NCBI GenBank assembly: GCA_036389295.1
Contig: DASVQB010000004.1
Location: forward strand, 23,869 to 87,868
Direction: 5' to 3'
From: AC-37 sp036389295
Lineage (GTDB): Bacteria; Actinomycetota; Thermoleophilia; Solirubrobacterales; Thermoleophilaceae
DNA length: 64,000 nt
Position 1 is the stretch's first letter. Each line of letters begins with the position of its first letter. This document shows, piece by piece, positions 32,583 through 41,415 of this stretch. A program made the position numbers and the translations under genes. A model generated the notes under the pieces. The model saw only the letters and a program-made list of their open reading frames with translations. It was not told the origin of the DNA and searched no databases.

Positions 32583-33778
32583 TGGCGGCCCGCCCGGCCG
32601 TCGTCTTCCTCGAGCCGGCGAACGGCGGACTCGCGACCGCGCGCTCGCTGGTGCGGGCTGGGGAGCGCGTGACGATGCTGGCCAGCCCCGGCGACTGGTT
32701 CACGGCCCGCACCCGCGGCGCGCGCGGGCGGGTCCTGTCCGATCTCCCGGAGGGGCGCGAGGAGTGGCTGTCGGCGCTCGCCGCCGAGGCGCGGGGCGGC
32801 GACGTGCTCGTCCTCACCGGCGCCGACCGGGCCAGCGAGCTGCTCGCCGAGGCGCGCGGCGAGCTGCCGCCGGAGGTCCGGACGTTCGAGTCCGAGGACG
32901 GGGCCCACCTGCCGCTGATGGACAAGGCGCTCTGCCACGAGATCGCCCAGGGCGCCGGCGTGCGCGTGCCGTGGACCGCCCCGGTCGCCTCGGACGACGA
33001 CCTGCGGCGCGCCGCGGCCGACGCCCCCTACCCCTGCGTCGTCAAGCCGGCGATGTCGCACGAGTGGCGCGCGCTGTTCGGGATGGAGCGCGTCCTCCTG
33101 GCACACGACGCCGAGGAGCTCGAGGAGCAGGCGCGGCCCGCCCTCGACGCCCGGCTCGAGCTGATCGTCAGCGAGTACGTCCCGGGCGGCGACGACTCGG
33201 TGGAGGAGGCGATCGTGGTGCGGACGGCCGACGGCTCGTACCCGGTGAGCTTCGGCTGCCGCAAGATCCGCCAGTGCCCGCCGGGGTTCGGCGCCGCGTC
33301 GCTGTGCGTCTCGGACCCGGTGCCGGAGTCGGCGGAGATCGCCCGGGCGGTGCTCGACCACGCCGGGTTCGTCGGCGTCGCGGGCGTCGAGACCAAGCGC
33401 CACGCCGCGACCGGCGAGCACGTCTTCCTCGAGGTGAACGTCCGCCTGCCGACCCAGTTCGGCTTGGGCGACGCGGCCGGGGTCGAGGCCTCGAAGCGCC
33501 TCTACGCCACGCTGGCCGGCCACGAGGTCGGCCCGCAGCCCCCGCTCGTGAGCGGCGTGAAGCTCGTGTTCCCGCAGCTCGAGCTGAGGCTGGCGCTGCC
33601 GCTGATCCAGGACGGGAGCGGGCGCGTCCGCGCCCTCCGGGAGATGGCGGCCAGCTACCGCGGCGTGCGCGAGGCGGGGGTCTTCGACCTGCGCGACCCG
33701 GTGCCCGGCCTCGCGCTGCTCGGCAGCATGGGCCGCCGCGCGGTCACTCGGCTGGCTGGAAGACCGCGGCGACGGTGA
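32582..33778 (+). CDS. Second ATP-grasp protein of the polysaccharide locus
   Basis: 398 residues. ATP-grasp signatures are YPCVVKPAMSHEWRALFG, ELIVSEYVPGGDDSVEEAIV and HVFLEVNVRLPTQFGLGDAA, the last supplying metal ligands. The N-terminal region (FLEPANGGLATARSLVRAG) is a Rossmann-like pre-grasp domain. It should ligate a carboxylate to an amine or alcohol; coupling to the GNAT gene suggests both modify the same sugar, but that is inference. It converges on, and overlaps by 35 bp, the initiating transferase gene. Confidence 0.8.
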   Translation: MAARPAVVFLEPANGGLATARSLVRAGERVTMLASPGDWFTARTRGARGRVLSDLPEGREEWLSALAAEARGGDVLVLTGADRASELLAEARGELPPEVRTFESEDGAHLPLMDKALCHEIAQGAGVRVPWTAPVASDDDLRRAAADAPYPCVVKPAMSHEWRALFGMERVLLAHDAEELEEQARPALDARLELIVSEYVPGGDDSVEEAIVVRTADGSYPVSFGCRKIRQCPPGFGAASLCVSDPVPESAEIARAVLDHAGFVGVAGVETKRHAATGEHVFLEVNVRLPTQFGLGDAAGVEASKRLYATLAGHEVGPQPPLVSGVKLVFPQLELRLALPLIQDGSGRVRALREMAASYRGVREAGVFDLRDPVPGLALLGSMGRRAVTRLAGRPRRR

Positions 33779-35315
33779 GGAGCAGGATCTTGAGGTCCAG
33801 CCAGAGCGACCAGTTCTCGATGTAGTAGTTGTCCCACTCGATCCGGTCCGACAGCGATGTCTTGCCGCGGAGGCCGTGGACCTGGGCCCAGCCCGTGATC
33901 CCCGCCTTGACGCGGTGGCGGTCCTCGTAGCGGCTGATCCGCCGCTCGAACAGCTCCACGAACTCGGGCCGCTCGGGGCGGGGCCCGACGATGCTCATGT
34001 CGCCCTTGAGCACGTTGATGAGCTGGGGCAGCTCGTCGAGCGAGGTGCGCCGCATGAGGCGCCCGATCGCCGTCCGCCGGTCCGCGCCCTCGACGCCGCC
34101 CGGCGCCGTGTCCTCCGGCAGCAGGACCGCGACCCTGCCGGCCCGCGGGGAGTCGTCGGACAGCCGCATCGAGCGGAACTTGAGGAGGTCGAACGGACGC
34201 TCGTCGCGCCCGACGCGCCGCTGGCGGAAGAACACCGGCCCTGGCGAGGAGAGCTTCACCGCGAGGATGGAGACGAGCATCAGCGGCCCCAGCATCAGAA
34301 GGAGGATCGCCGCCATCACGCGGTCGAGCGCGTACTTGATCGCGAACTGCCAGCCCTTCGGGTTCACCGCGCGGAGGCGGTAGAGCGGCATCCCGCCGAT
34401 GTGCTCCAGCTTGACCCGGACGTTGATGCTCTCGAACAGGCGCGGCACGAGCGAGACCTCGAGGCCGAGCTCGTCGCACTTGCGGACGATCGGGACCAGC
34501 GTGGCGTCGGCCCCGCGCGACGACATGAAGGCGAGGACCACGTGCTGGGCGCCGGTCCGCTCGACGATCGCCTCGAGCTCGTCCGGCCCGCCCAGGACGG
34601 GCGCCCGGCGCCCGGGGACCTGGTCGTCGCCGGGCGGGTACGGGTCGACGTAGCCGACCGGGCGGAGGCCCAGCTCGGGCTTCTCGTCGAGCCGCCGCTC
34701 GACCTGCGCGCCGACCCGGCCGGCGCCGAAGATGAGGGTGGGGGTCGCGATCGAGCGCTCGACGCGCGCCCGTCGCTGGGTCAGCGCGAGCACGTAGCGG
34801 CTGCCCGCCACGTAGATCACCCCGAACGCCCAGACGCGGGCCATCAGCTCGGCCTGCTCCGCGGCGCCGGCCGTGAAGACCGAGGCGGCGATGACGGACA
34901 TGGCCGCCACCGAGCACGCGCCGACGACGTGGCCGACCTCGTCGAGGAACTCGACCGTGATCTTCGGCCGGTACAGCCCGCGGATCGCGAGCAGGAGGAT
35001 CACGACGGGCGGGAACGCGAGCACCGGCAGGCCGCTCGCGTGGACGTCCGCGGCCTGGGCGCCCAGGAGCGCCGCCGCGGCCGCCAGCACCAGCATGAGC
35101 CCGTCGGTGCAGAGCGCCGTGATCGTCCACGAGCGGCCCTCCAGGAGCCCCTCGCGAGACCGCCGCCGGACGGTAGGGAAGCCCGGCGGCGTCTCGTCGA
35201 TCGCGCCCTCTAGCCGATCGCCGGCGCCGCGCGGCGCGGCGTCCGCCGGATCGACGGCGTCCGCCGGCTGCGCCAGCGCCAGCTCGTCACGTCCAGAGGT
35301 GCCCGGTCGAGGCAA
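33744..35315 (-). CDS. Polyprenyl-phosphate sugar-1-phosphate transferase (WbaP/WcaJ type)
   Basis: About 523 residues. Four N-terminal membrane helices, a Rossmann-like central region (IFGAGRVGAQVERRL) and a C-terminal bacterial sugar transferase domain: RVMAAILLLMLGPLMLVSIL, KFRSMRLSDDSP, RRTSLDELPQLINVLKGDMS and VGPRPERPEF. It starts polysaccharide assembly by placing sugar-1-phosphate on undecaprenyl phosphate. I prefer TTG at 35315, which has GGGGAGAG seven nt upstream, over TTG at 35357, which has none. The 3' end overlaps the ATP-grasp gene by 35 bp. Confidence 0.85.
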   Translation of the reverse strand: MPRPGTSGRDELALAQPADAVDPADAAPRGAGDRLEGAIDETPPGFPTVRRRSREGLLEGRSWTITALCTDGLMLVLAAAAALLGAQAADVHASGLPVLAFPPVVILLLAIRGLYRPKITVEFLDEVGHVVGACSVAAMSVIAASVFTAGAAEQAELMARVWAFGVIYVAGSRYVLALTQRRARVERSIATPTLIFGAGRVGAQVERRLDEKPELGLRPVGYVDPYPPGDDQVPGRRAPVLGGPDELEAIVERTGAQHVVLAFMSSRGADATLVPIVRKCDELGLEVSLVPRLFESINVRVKLEHIGGMPLYRLRAVNPKGWQFAIKYALDRVMAAILLLMLGPLMLVSILAVKLSSPGPVFFRQRRVGRDERPFDLLKFRSMRLSDDSPRAGRVAVLLPEDTAPGGVEGADRRTAIGRLMRRTSLDELPQLINVLKGDMSIVGPRPERPEFVELFERRISRYEDRHRVKAGITGWAQVHGLRGKTSLSDRIEWDNYYIENWSLWLDLKILLLTVAAVFQPAE

Positions 35316-35387
35316 GCGATCACTCTCCCCACCCTGTATCGGGGCGGGCCCGCGCAATGTTTAGTCGGGCGCGGAGACCGACTCGGC

Positions 35388-35699
35388 TCAGGCTGCCTCG
35401 GTCCTGCTGAGACGCCGGATCCCGAGACCCATCGCCAGCAGCACGCCACCCGCCGCGACGATCAGCCCGACGTCGAGTCCGGTGAACGGCAGGTCGCCGC
35501 TGTCCGGCTCCGCGGTCGCGGTGCTCGTCCTGGCGCTGGCGGTCGTCTTCTGCGGGTCGTTCCTAGTGGAGATCTGCTCCTGGATGCTCCCCGCAGGCTT
35601 GCTGTAGCCGCTCTGGGCGGAGTTCTGGGCGTACGCCGGGGCGGCGATCAGCATGCTTGCGCAGACAATCGCACCGACGAACAGGTTCCTAAATCGCAT
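35388..35699 (-). CDS. Small secreted protein with LPFTG sortase signal
   Basis: 103 residues. A signal peptide (FVGAIVCASMLIAAPAYAQ) is followed by a ~45-residue Ser/Thr/Gln-rich stretch. The tail is a complete cell-wall sorting signal: LPFTG, a hydrophobic segment of ~20 residues and the basic end RRLSRTEAA. The mature protein would be a very short wall-linked peptide, with no recognisable domain. ATG at 35699 has GGGAG upstream. A class E-like sortase gene at 38178-38861 is the likely anchoring enzyme. Confidence 0.8.
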   Translation of the reverse strand: MRFRNLFVGAIVCASMLIAAPAYAQNSAQSGYSKPAGSIQEQISTRNDPQKTTASARTSTATAEPDSGDLPFTGLDVGLIVAAGGVLLAMGLGIRRLSRTEAA

Positions 35700-35977
35700 A
35701 GGTGGTCTCCCTACCATTGAATTGGCCTCCTTGCCGTGAGCCTCAGTACCGAGACCGGTCCATGGCCTCGGTCTTTCGCGAAGGGCGTACTTACCCCTCT
35801 TGACGGCTGTCAACACGATAGCCGCCCTCGGGCGGTCTCGCAAATCGACATTCGTCCAGCTTCGTTCAAGATCTGCCCGCATGGTACGAGGGACGCGGAC
35901 GTGATGCGCGCTGCCTGAGCGGCTTTGCGCAGGATGCGCGCCCGGATCCGCTCCGGCCGGAGCCTAGAATCTTGCAG

Positions 35978-38008
35978 GTGCCGGCCCTGCGCCTCGCTCT
36001 AGACAGGCAGCGGCGCGAGCTGGCGGCGGCTCCAGCTGTGCTATTTGGCGCGTTCGCGCTCATTCCCCTCTTCGTCCTGGCTGTACTGGGGGGCATAGTC
36101 GACTCCGACTTCGCCCGGAAGGACTGGTACCCAGCTGCCGCGTTCTTACTCGCCCTCGGCCTGGTCGGCGTGCTCGCCCTGCCGGCGGGGCCGCGCCCGC
36201 CGCGCGCCGTTTGGATCGCGCTCGCCGCGCTGGCGGGCTACGCGGCCTGGAGCTACCTGTCGATCGCCTGGGCCGACCAGCGCGCGGACGCGCTCGACGG
36301 GGCGAGCCGGACGGCGCTCTACGCGGTGCTGTTCGGTCTGTTCGCCGTCTGGCGGGTGCCCGCCCGGGCCGCGCTCGCGCTGGTGGGCGCGTTCGCGCTC
36401 GGCGTGGCCGCGATCGGCCTCGTCCAGCTGCTCGGGGCGGTGGCGGCGGACGACCCCGCCGGCTACTTCATCGACGGCCGCTTCGCGTCGCCGATCGGCT
36501 ACGCGAACGGCGCCGCGGCGCTCTGGTCGTCCGCCTTCTGGCCGTGCGTGGTCGTCGCCGCCCGCCGCGACTCGCGACCGTGGACCCGGGCGGCGTTCGC
36601 CGGCTCGGCCGTGCTGCTCGGCGGGCTCGCGCTGATGGGGCAGAGCCGCGGCTGGCTGTTCGCGCTGCCGATCGTCGTGGTCGTGTTCGTCGCGATCGCG
36701 CCCCGCCGCGTCCGGACGACGCTCACGCTCCTGCTGGTCGTCGCCGGCGTCGGCGCCGCGCTGCCCGCGATCCTCGACGTGTACGACCAGAGCGACGTGC
36801 GGCTGGCCGGGGCCCTGGACGACGCGGCGGCGGCCATCCTGCTCGCCGCGGCCGTCGTGGCGGCCGTCGCGTGGGCCGCGGCGGTCGGCGACCGCCGCGT
36901 TTCGGTGTCGAGGGCGGCGGGGCGCCGGGCCGGGGCGGCGCTGGCCGTCGCCGGCGCGCTCGCGCTCGTCGGGGGCGCCGGCGTGTACGTCGCGGAGCGC
37001 GGCAGCCCGTTCACCGACGTGGCCGACGCGTGGAGCGAGTTCAAGACCAAGCCGACCCCGGCCGCCGGGGCGGCCCGGCTCGGCCGGCTCGGCTCGAACC
37101 GCTACGACTTCTGGCGCGTCGCCTGGGACCGGTTCGAGAGCGCTCCGATCGGGGGGATCGGCGCCGACAACTTCCAGCAGGCGTATCTCGCCCGGGCGCG
37201 CAGCGACGAGGAGCCGCTCTACCCGCACAGCGTCGAGCTGCGGGCGCTGTCGCAGACGGGGCTGGTCGGGACGGCGCTGCTGGCTGTGGCCCTGGCCGCG
37301 GCGCTCGCCGCCGCCGGGCGGGCCCTGACCCGCCGGGGAGGCGCCGCCCCGGCCGCGGCGGCGGGCTGCCTCGGCGCGTTCGCCTACTGGCTCGTGCACG
37401 GCTCGGTGGACTGGTTCTGGGAGCAGCCCGCGCTCGGGGGCGCCGCGTTCGCCCTCCTGGGGATCGCCGCCGGGCTGGCCCCGCGGCGGGTGGTCCTGCG
37501 GCCGGCGCGGCTGAGGCGCCCGTACGCGAGCGGCGCGGGCGCGGCGCTGGCGTCGCTCGCGGCGGTCGCGCTCGGGCTCGTCTTCCTCGCGCCGTTCTGG
37601 TCCGAGCGGTACGTGAAGCAGGCGGCCGAGGTCTGGGCGACCGACCCGGAGTCGGCGTTCGACCGGCTCGACCGCGCGGCGGCCTTCAACCCGCTCAGCC
37701 CGCGGCCGGACCTGGTCGCGGGCAGCATGGCGCTCCAGCTCGACCGACTGCGCGACGCCGACGTTCGCTTCCGCGCGGCCCTCGACCGCGAGCCGGGCGT
37801 GTCGTACGCCTGGCTGGAGCTCGGCGCGATCGCGGTCAACGAGGGCCGGCGCGCCGAGGGCGTCCGCCTGCTCCGGCGGGCGCGGCGGCTCGACCCGCGC
37901 GACGGCGCGACCCGGCGAGCCCTGGCCCGCGCCGTCCGGGGGAAGCGGATAGACATCGCCGCCATGAACGACGCCTACCGCGAGCGCTACCGGGAGATCG
38001 GCGAGTGA
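35978..38008 (+). CDS. O-antigen ligase-like membrane protein with C-terminal TPR-like region
   Basis: 676 residues. About twelve membrane helices carry the Wzy-C pattern (GGIGADNFQQAYLARARSDE, then YPHSVELRALSQTGLVGTAL). Residues ~545-670 form a soluble helical tail (SAFDRLDRAAAFNPLSPRPD; YAWLELGAIAVNEGRRAEGV) resembling tetratricopeptide repeats. TAGAAT at 35965-35970 lies seven nt before the GTG at 35978 but only one before the TTG at 35972, so the GTG is chosen. Stretch 35700-35977 contains no gene, only promoter-like sequence including TTGACA on the minus strand. It polymerises or ligates surface glycan; the tail may bind Wzz-like partners. Confidence 0.85.
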   Translation: MPALRLALDRQRRELAAAPAVLFGAFALIPLFVLAVLGGIVDSDFARKDWYPAAAFLLALGLVGVLALPAGPRPPRAVWIALAALAGYAAWSYLSIAWADQRADALDGASRTALYAVLFGLFAVWRVPARAALALVGAFALGVAAIGLVQLLGAVAADDPAGYFIDGRFASPIGYANGAAALWSSAFWPCVVVAARRDSRPWTRAAFAGSAVLLGGLALMGQSRGWLFALPIVVVVFVAIAPRRVRTTLTLLLVVAGVGAALPAILDVYDQSDVRLAGALDDAAAAILLAAAVVAAVAWAAAVGDRRVSVSRAAGRRAGAALAVAGALALVGGAGVYVAERGSPFTDVADAWSEFKTKPTPAAGAARLGRLGSNRYDFWRVAWDRFESAPIGGIGADNFQQAYLARARSDEEPLYPHSVELRALSQTGLVGTALLAVALAAALAAAGRALTRRGGAAPAAAAGCLGAFAYWLVHGSVDWFWEQPALGGAAFALLGIAAGLAPRRVVLRPARLRRPYASGAGAALASLAAVALGLVFLAPFWSERYVKQAAEVWATDPESAFDRLDRAAAFNPLSPRPDLVAGSMALQLDRLRDADVRFRAALDREPGVSYAWLELGAIAVNEGRRAEGVRLLRRARRLDPRDGATRRALARAVRGKRIDIAAMNDAYRERYREIGE

Positions 38009-38169
38009 GGCGCTGGCAGCGAGTCCTCCTGTCCGTCGTCTACTGGGTCGCTGTGCTCGTCGTGTCCGTGGCGCTCCTCGTGGCGCTCGTGATGCTGATC
38101 GAGTCGCGCGACCAGTCGTCGGTCGAGGACGGCGGGGGCGACGGCGGGAGCGCCGGGCTCGTCGTCTAG
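38005..38169 (+). CDS. 54-residue single-pass membrane protein
   Basis: A short frame starting at a GTG that overlaps the preceding stop (GTGA). One hydrophobic helix (VYWVAVLVVSVALLVALVML) follows a basic N-terminus, and the tail is acidic and Gly-rich. By the positive-inside rule the tail faces out. Tight coupling to the Wzy-like gene suggests a role with it. No family is recognised. Confidence 0.6.
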   Translation: MRRWQRVLLSVVYWVAVLVVSVALLVALVMLIESRDQSSVEDGGGDGGSAGLVV

Positions 38170-38177
38170 CCGGCCCG

Positions 38178-38861
38178 CTAGGACAGCCGCACGTTCACGA
38201 GCCGGGCGAACGCCACGACCCGCTGCGACGCGCTGTAGAGCGGGTGGCAGGCGCTCAGGACGAGCCGCTCGGGCCCCTTCACCCGCCTCGTGATCCAGGT
38301 CGCGTCGTTGTCGACGATCTGCGTCTTCTCGACCCGGTACTCGAACCGCCCGTACGTCATCCTCAGGACGATCCGGTCGCCGCGCCTCAGCTTGTCGATG
38401 GTGCGGAACGGCGCCCCGTAGGTCGTCCGGTGGCCGGCGATGGCCACCGTCCCGGTCTCGCCCGGGAACGAGGTGGCCGGGTAGTGGCCGGGGCCCTTCC
38501 GGAGCACGTCGGTGCCGGTCCCCTGCACGAACACGTAGTGGCGGTCGAGGCTCGGCAGCTCGATCCTTCCCAGGGCGTCGCCGCTCCCGGCGCGGCGCTT
38601 CGAGAGCTCTGCGAGCCTGGCGACCCGCCGCCTCACGTCGCGGATCGAGGCGGTCAGCTCGCGGTCGCGCTTCGCGGCGCCGGTCGACGCGTCGAGCTCG
38701 CGCTCCAGCCGGTCCTGGTCGCGCGCCGCCCTGTAGGCGGAGATCGGCTCCTGCCAGGCCAGGGTGACCCCCGCATCGGCGAGCATCAGCACTCCGCTCA
38801 CGATCATCACCGACGCGAGGAAGCGCAGCACGGCACGGATCCATCCGCCGCTGGGACGCAC
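38178..38861 (-). CDS. Class E-like sortase
   Basis: 227 residues. A membrane helix (~13-33) anchors the protein, then a coiled-coil-like stalk (~40-88) leads to the sortase beta-barrel. Catalytic residues are His in VAIAGHRTTYGAPF, Cys in RLVLSACHPLYSASQR and the downstream Arg in the same block. It cleaves LPxTG-like signals and links proteins to the wall; the obvious local substrate is the LPFTG protein at 35388-35699. GTG at 38861 lies ten nt after TAGACT on this strand. It converges on the Wzy-like gene and small membrane protein. Confidence 0.85.
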   Translation of the reverse strand: MRPSGGWIRAVLRFLASVMIVSGVLMLADAGVTLAWQEPISAYRAARDQDRLERELDASTGAAKRDRELTASIRDVRRRVARLAELSKRRAGSGDALGRIELPSLDRHYVFVQGTGTDVLRKGPGHYPATSFPGETGTVAIAGHRTTYGAPFRTIDKLRRGDRIVLRMTYGRFEYRVEKTQIVDNDATWITRRVKGPERLVLSACHPLYSASQRVVAFARLVNVRLS

Positions 38862-38966
38862 AGCGTGAGCCAGTCTAGGACGCGCCGCGGGCGGCGGGAT
38901 CCGGCGGCGAGGTCAGTACCCTAGGCGCGGCCCACGACCACGACCGAGGGAGTTGAGCCCTACCCG

Positions 38967-40514
38967 ATGGCGAAGCAGATGACCCCGCTCCCGGACGCGA
39001 AGTCCGTGCGCGTGAACCCGTCCGCGGCCGAGCTCAAGGAGCTGGCGGCGCGGATGCCGAACGCCCGGCGCACGAAGTACGACAACCTGAACGTCCAGAC
39101 GGAGGTCCTCGCCCGCTCCAAGGCGTCCACGTTCCTGATCCTCGACGACCCGGAGTCCAGCTCGCAGCAGGCCATGTCGCGCGAGGAGGGCGAGCGCGTC
39201 GCCCAGCTCCAGGACGATTACATCGCCGGCCGGGACATGGTCGTGGTCGACGGCTACATCGGGAACGACCCCGAGTTCCGCACCCCGGCGCGGCTCTACA
39301 TCGAGGAGTCGAACGCCAACATCGCCGGGATGCAGAAGCAGCTCTACTTCGACGTCGACGACCCGGACTCGTTCGAGCCGGAGCTCACCGTCATCTACAC
39401 GCCCAACCTGGCGGTCGAGGGCTTCCCCAACGACAGGGTGATCTCGGTCGACCTCGAGCGCGGCGTCACGCGGGTCTGCCACTCGGACTACTTCGGCGAG
39501 TCCAAGAAGGGCGGCCTGCGGATGTGGAACAAGCTGGTCTACGACCGCGGCGGGCTCCCGCTCCACGCCGGGTGCAAGGTGATCCCGACCGACCGCGGCG
39601 ACGTGGTCGGGCTGATCGTGGGCCTCTCGGGCACGGGCAAGACCACCACGACGTTCACGCGCCAGAACGGCTCGCTCCCGGTGCAGGACGACTTCGTCGC
39701 GATGATGCCCGGCGGCAAGGTCTACGCGACCGAGGCGGGCTGCTTCGCGAAGACGTTCGCCCTCTCGTCCGAGGACGAGCCCACGATCCACGGCGCCGTC
39801 ACGCGGCCGGAGGCCTACCTGGAGAACGTCTCGCAGGACGACCAGGGGGAGCTCGACTTCTTCGACACGAGCTACACGCAGAACGGCCGCGCCACGTTCT
39901 CGTTCTCGACGATCGAGGCCGCCGACGCGCGGCAGCTCCAGTCGGCCGACTTCCTGCTGATCCTCAACCGGAACGAGAACATCATCCCCGCGGTCGCGAA
40001 GCTCGACGCGGCGCAGGCCGCCGCCTACTTCATGCTCGGCGAGACGCAGGGCACGAGCGCCGGCGGCGCCGAGGAGGCCGGCAAGTTCCTCCGCGTGCCG
40101 GGCACCAACCCGTTCTTCCCGGACGACCACGACCACCAGGGGAACCGCTTCCTGGAGCTCATGGCCGAGCACCAGCTCGACGTGTACCTGATGAACACCG
40201 GGCGGGTCGGCGGGCCGGACGACGACGACCGCTCGGCGAAGGTGCGGATCCCGCACTCGTCGGCGATCGTGAAGGGGGTCGCCGAGGGCACGATCGAGTG
40301 GCAGGAGGACCCGGACTTCGGCTACCGGGTGGCGAGCCGGGTGCCGGGCATCGAGGACTCCGACTCCGCCGTGCTGCGGCCGCGCGAGCTGTACGAGTCG
40401 CAGGGCAGGGGCGAGGAGTACGCGAAGATCGTCGACCGGCTCAAGGCCGAGCGCGTGGAGTTCCTCCAGAAGTTCCCGGCGCTGACCACGGAGATCGTCG
40501 ACGCCGTTCGGTAG
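38967..40514 (+). CDS. pckA: Phosphoenolpyruvate carboxykinase (ATP)
   Basis: 515 residues, typical length. Walker A is GLSGTGKTTT (Lys225); the kinase-2-like metal site lies in LPVQDDFVAMM, and EAGCFAKTFALS and NENIIPAVAKL are family blocks. It converts oxaloacetate and ATP to phosphoenolpyruvate, CO2 and ADP, the entry to gluconeogenesis from C4 acids. This matches the ethylmalonyl-CoA genes in the window. A TACCCT -10 lies at 38917-38922, giving a leader of ~38 nt, with GAGGGAG at 38946. The EamA transporter follows after 37 nt. Confidence 0.93.
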   Translation: MAKQMTPLPDAKSVRVNPSAAELKELAARMPNARRTKYDNLNVQTEVLARSKASTFLILDDPESSSQQAMSREEGERVAQLQDDYIAGRDMVVVDGYIGNDPEFRTPARLYIEESNANIAGMQKQLYFDVDDPDSFEPELTVIYTPNLAVEGFPNDRVISVDLERGVTRVCHSDYFGESKKGGLRMWNKLVYDRGGLPLHAGCKVIPTDRGDVVGLIVGLSGTGKTTTTFTRQNGSLPVQDDFVAMMPGGKVYATEAGCFAKTFALSSEDEPTIHGAVTRPEAYLENVSQDDQGELDFFDTSYTQNGRATFSFSTIEAADARQLQSADFLLILNRNENIIPAVAKLDAAQAAAYFMLGETQGTSAGGAEEAGKFLRVPGTNPFFPDDHDHQGNRFLELMAEHQLDVYLMNTGRVGGPDDDDRSAKVRIPHSSAIVKGVAEGTIEWQEDPDFGYRVASRVPGIEDSDSAVLRPRELYESQGRGEEYAKIVDRLKAERVEFLQKFPALTTEIVDAVR

Positions 40515-40551
40515 CCGCCGTCGCCGCCGCGCCGGCGGAGGCTGACCGCGC

Positions 40552-41376
40552 GTGAGCGCCGCCGCGCTCGCCCTCGCGCTCGCGGCGGCGGTCGTCCACG
40601 CGGTCTGGAACCTGCTGCTCGCGCGGGAGGAGGACACGGCCGCGGCCACGGCGGTGCTGGCGGGGGTCGGCGTGGTGGCGTTCGCGCCCGCCGCGGCCCT
40701 GACGTGGCGGGTCGAGTCGGAGGCGCTGCCCTGGATCGGCGCGTCGGCGGTCTTCGAGCTCGCCTACCTCGTGCTGCTCGCCGCCGCCTACGGCCGGGCC
40801 GAGCTGAGCTTCGTCTACCCGATCGCCCGCGGGACCGCCCCGGTGATCGTGCTCGCGGTGAGCGTGGGGGCGCTGGGCGTGGGGCTCTCGGCGGGCGCGG
40901 TGGTCGGCGTGATCGCGATCGCGCTCGGCGTGCTGGTCGTGCGCGGCGCGCGCCGGCCGGGCAGCGGGCGCGACCTCGCCCTCGCCCTGGGGGTCGCGGT
41001 GACGATCGCCGGCTTCACGCTGGTCGACAACGAGGGCCTGCGGCACGCTGCCCCGATCCCGTACCTCGAGCTGGTCCTGATCCTGGCGGTCGGCGCCTAC
41101 GCGGGCTGGCTCGTGGCGCGCGGCGGGCTCGCGCCGCTGCGGGCGGCGCTGTCCCCGGCGACGGCCGTGGCCGGGGTGGGGGTCTTCGGCGGGTACGCGC
41201 TCACGCTGGGCGCGCTCGCCATCGCCGCCGCGGCGCCGGTGGCGGCTGCCCGCGAGTCGAGCGTGGTCGTCGCGGCCGTGCTCGCCGCCGTGTTCCTGGA
41301 CGAGCCGATGGCCCGGGTGCGGATCGCGGGCGCGGCGCTGGTGGCGGGCGGGATAGCGGCGATCGCGCTGCTCTGA
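40552..41376 (+). CDS. EamA-family (DMT) transporter
   Basis: 274 residues, ten hydrophobic segments in two homologous halves, as in EamA drug/metabolite transporters. Helices such as LALALAAAVVHAVWNLLLAR at the N-terminus and SSVVVAAVLAAVFLDEPMARV near the end are typical. It probably exports or imports a small metabolite; the substrate is unknown. The GTG start is 37 nt after pckA and the two are likely co-transcribed. Confidence 0.8.
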   Translation: MSAAALALALAAAVVHAVWNLLLAREEDTAAATAVLAGVGVVAFAPAAALTWRVESEALPWIGASAVFELAYLVLLAAAYGRAELSFVYPIARGTAPVIVLAVSVGALGVGLSAGAVVGVIAIALGVLVVRGARRPGSGRDLALALGVAVTIAGFTLVDNEGLRHAAPIPYLELVLILAVGAYAGWLVARGGLAPLRAALSPATAVAGVGVFGGYALTLGALAIAAAAPVAAARESSVVVAAVLAAVFLDEPMARVRIAGAALVAGGIAAIALL

Positions 41377-41415
41377 GGGGGTCCCGCGGCCCCCGGCGCC
41401 GCGGCGCTCGGCGCT

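Noticed and set aside
35700..35977. Possible small gene or RNA in the spacer between the LPFTG and Wzy-like genes
   Set aside because: No ribosome site, no conserved RNA motif and no stable long hairpin; only promoter-like TTGACA on the minus strand.
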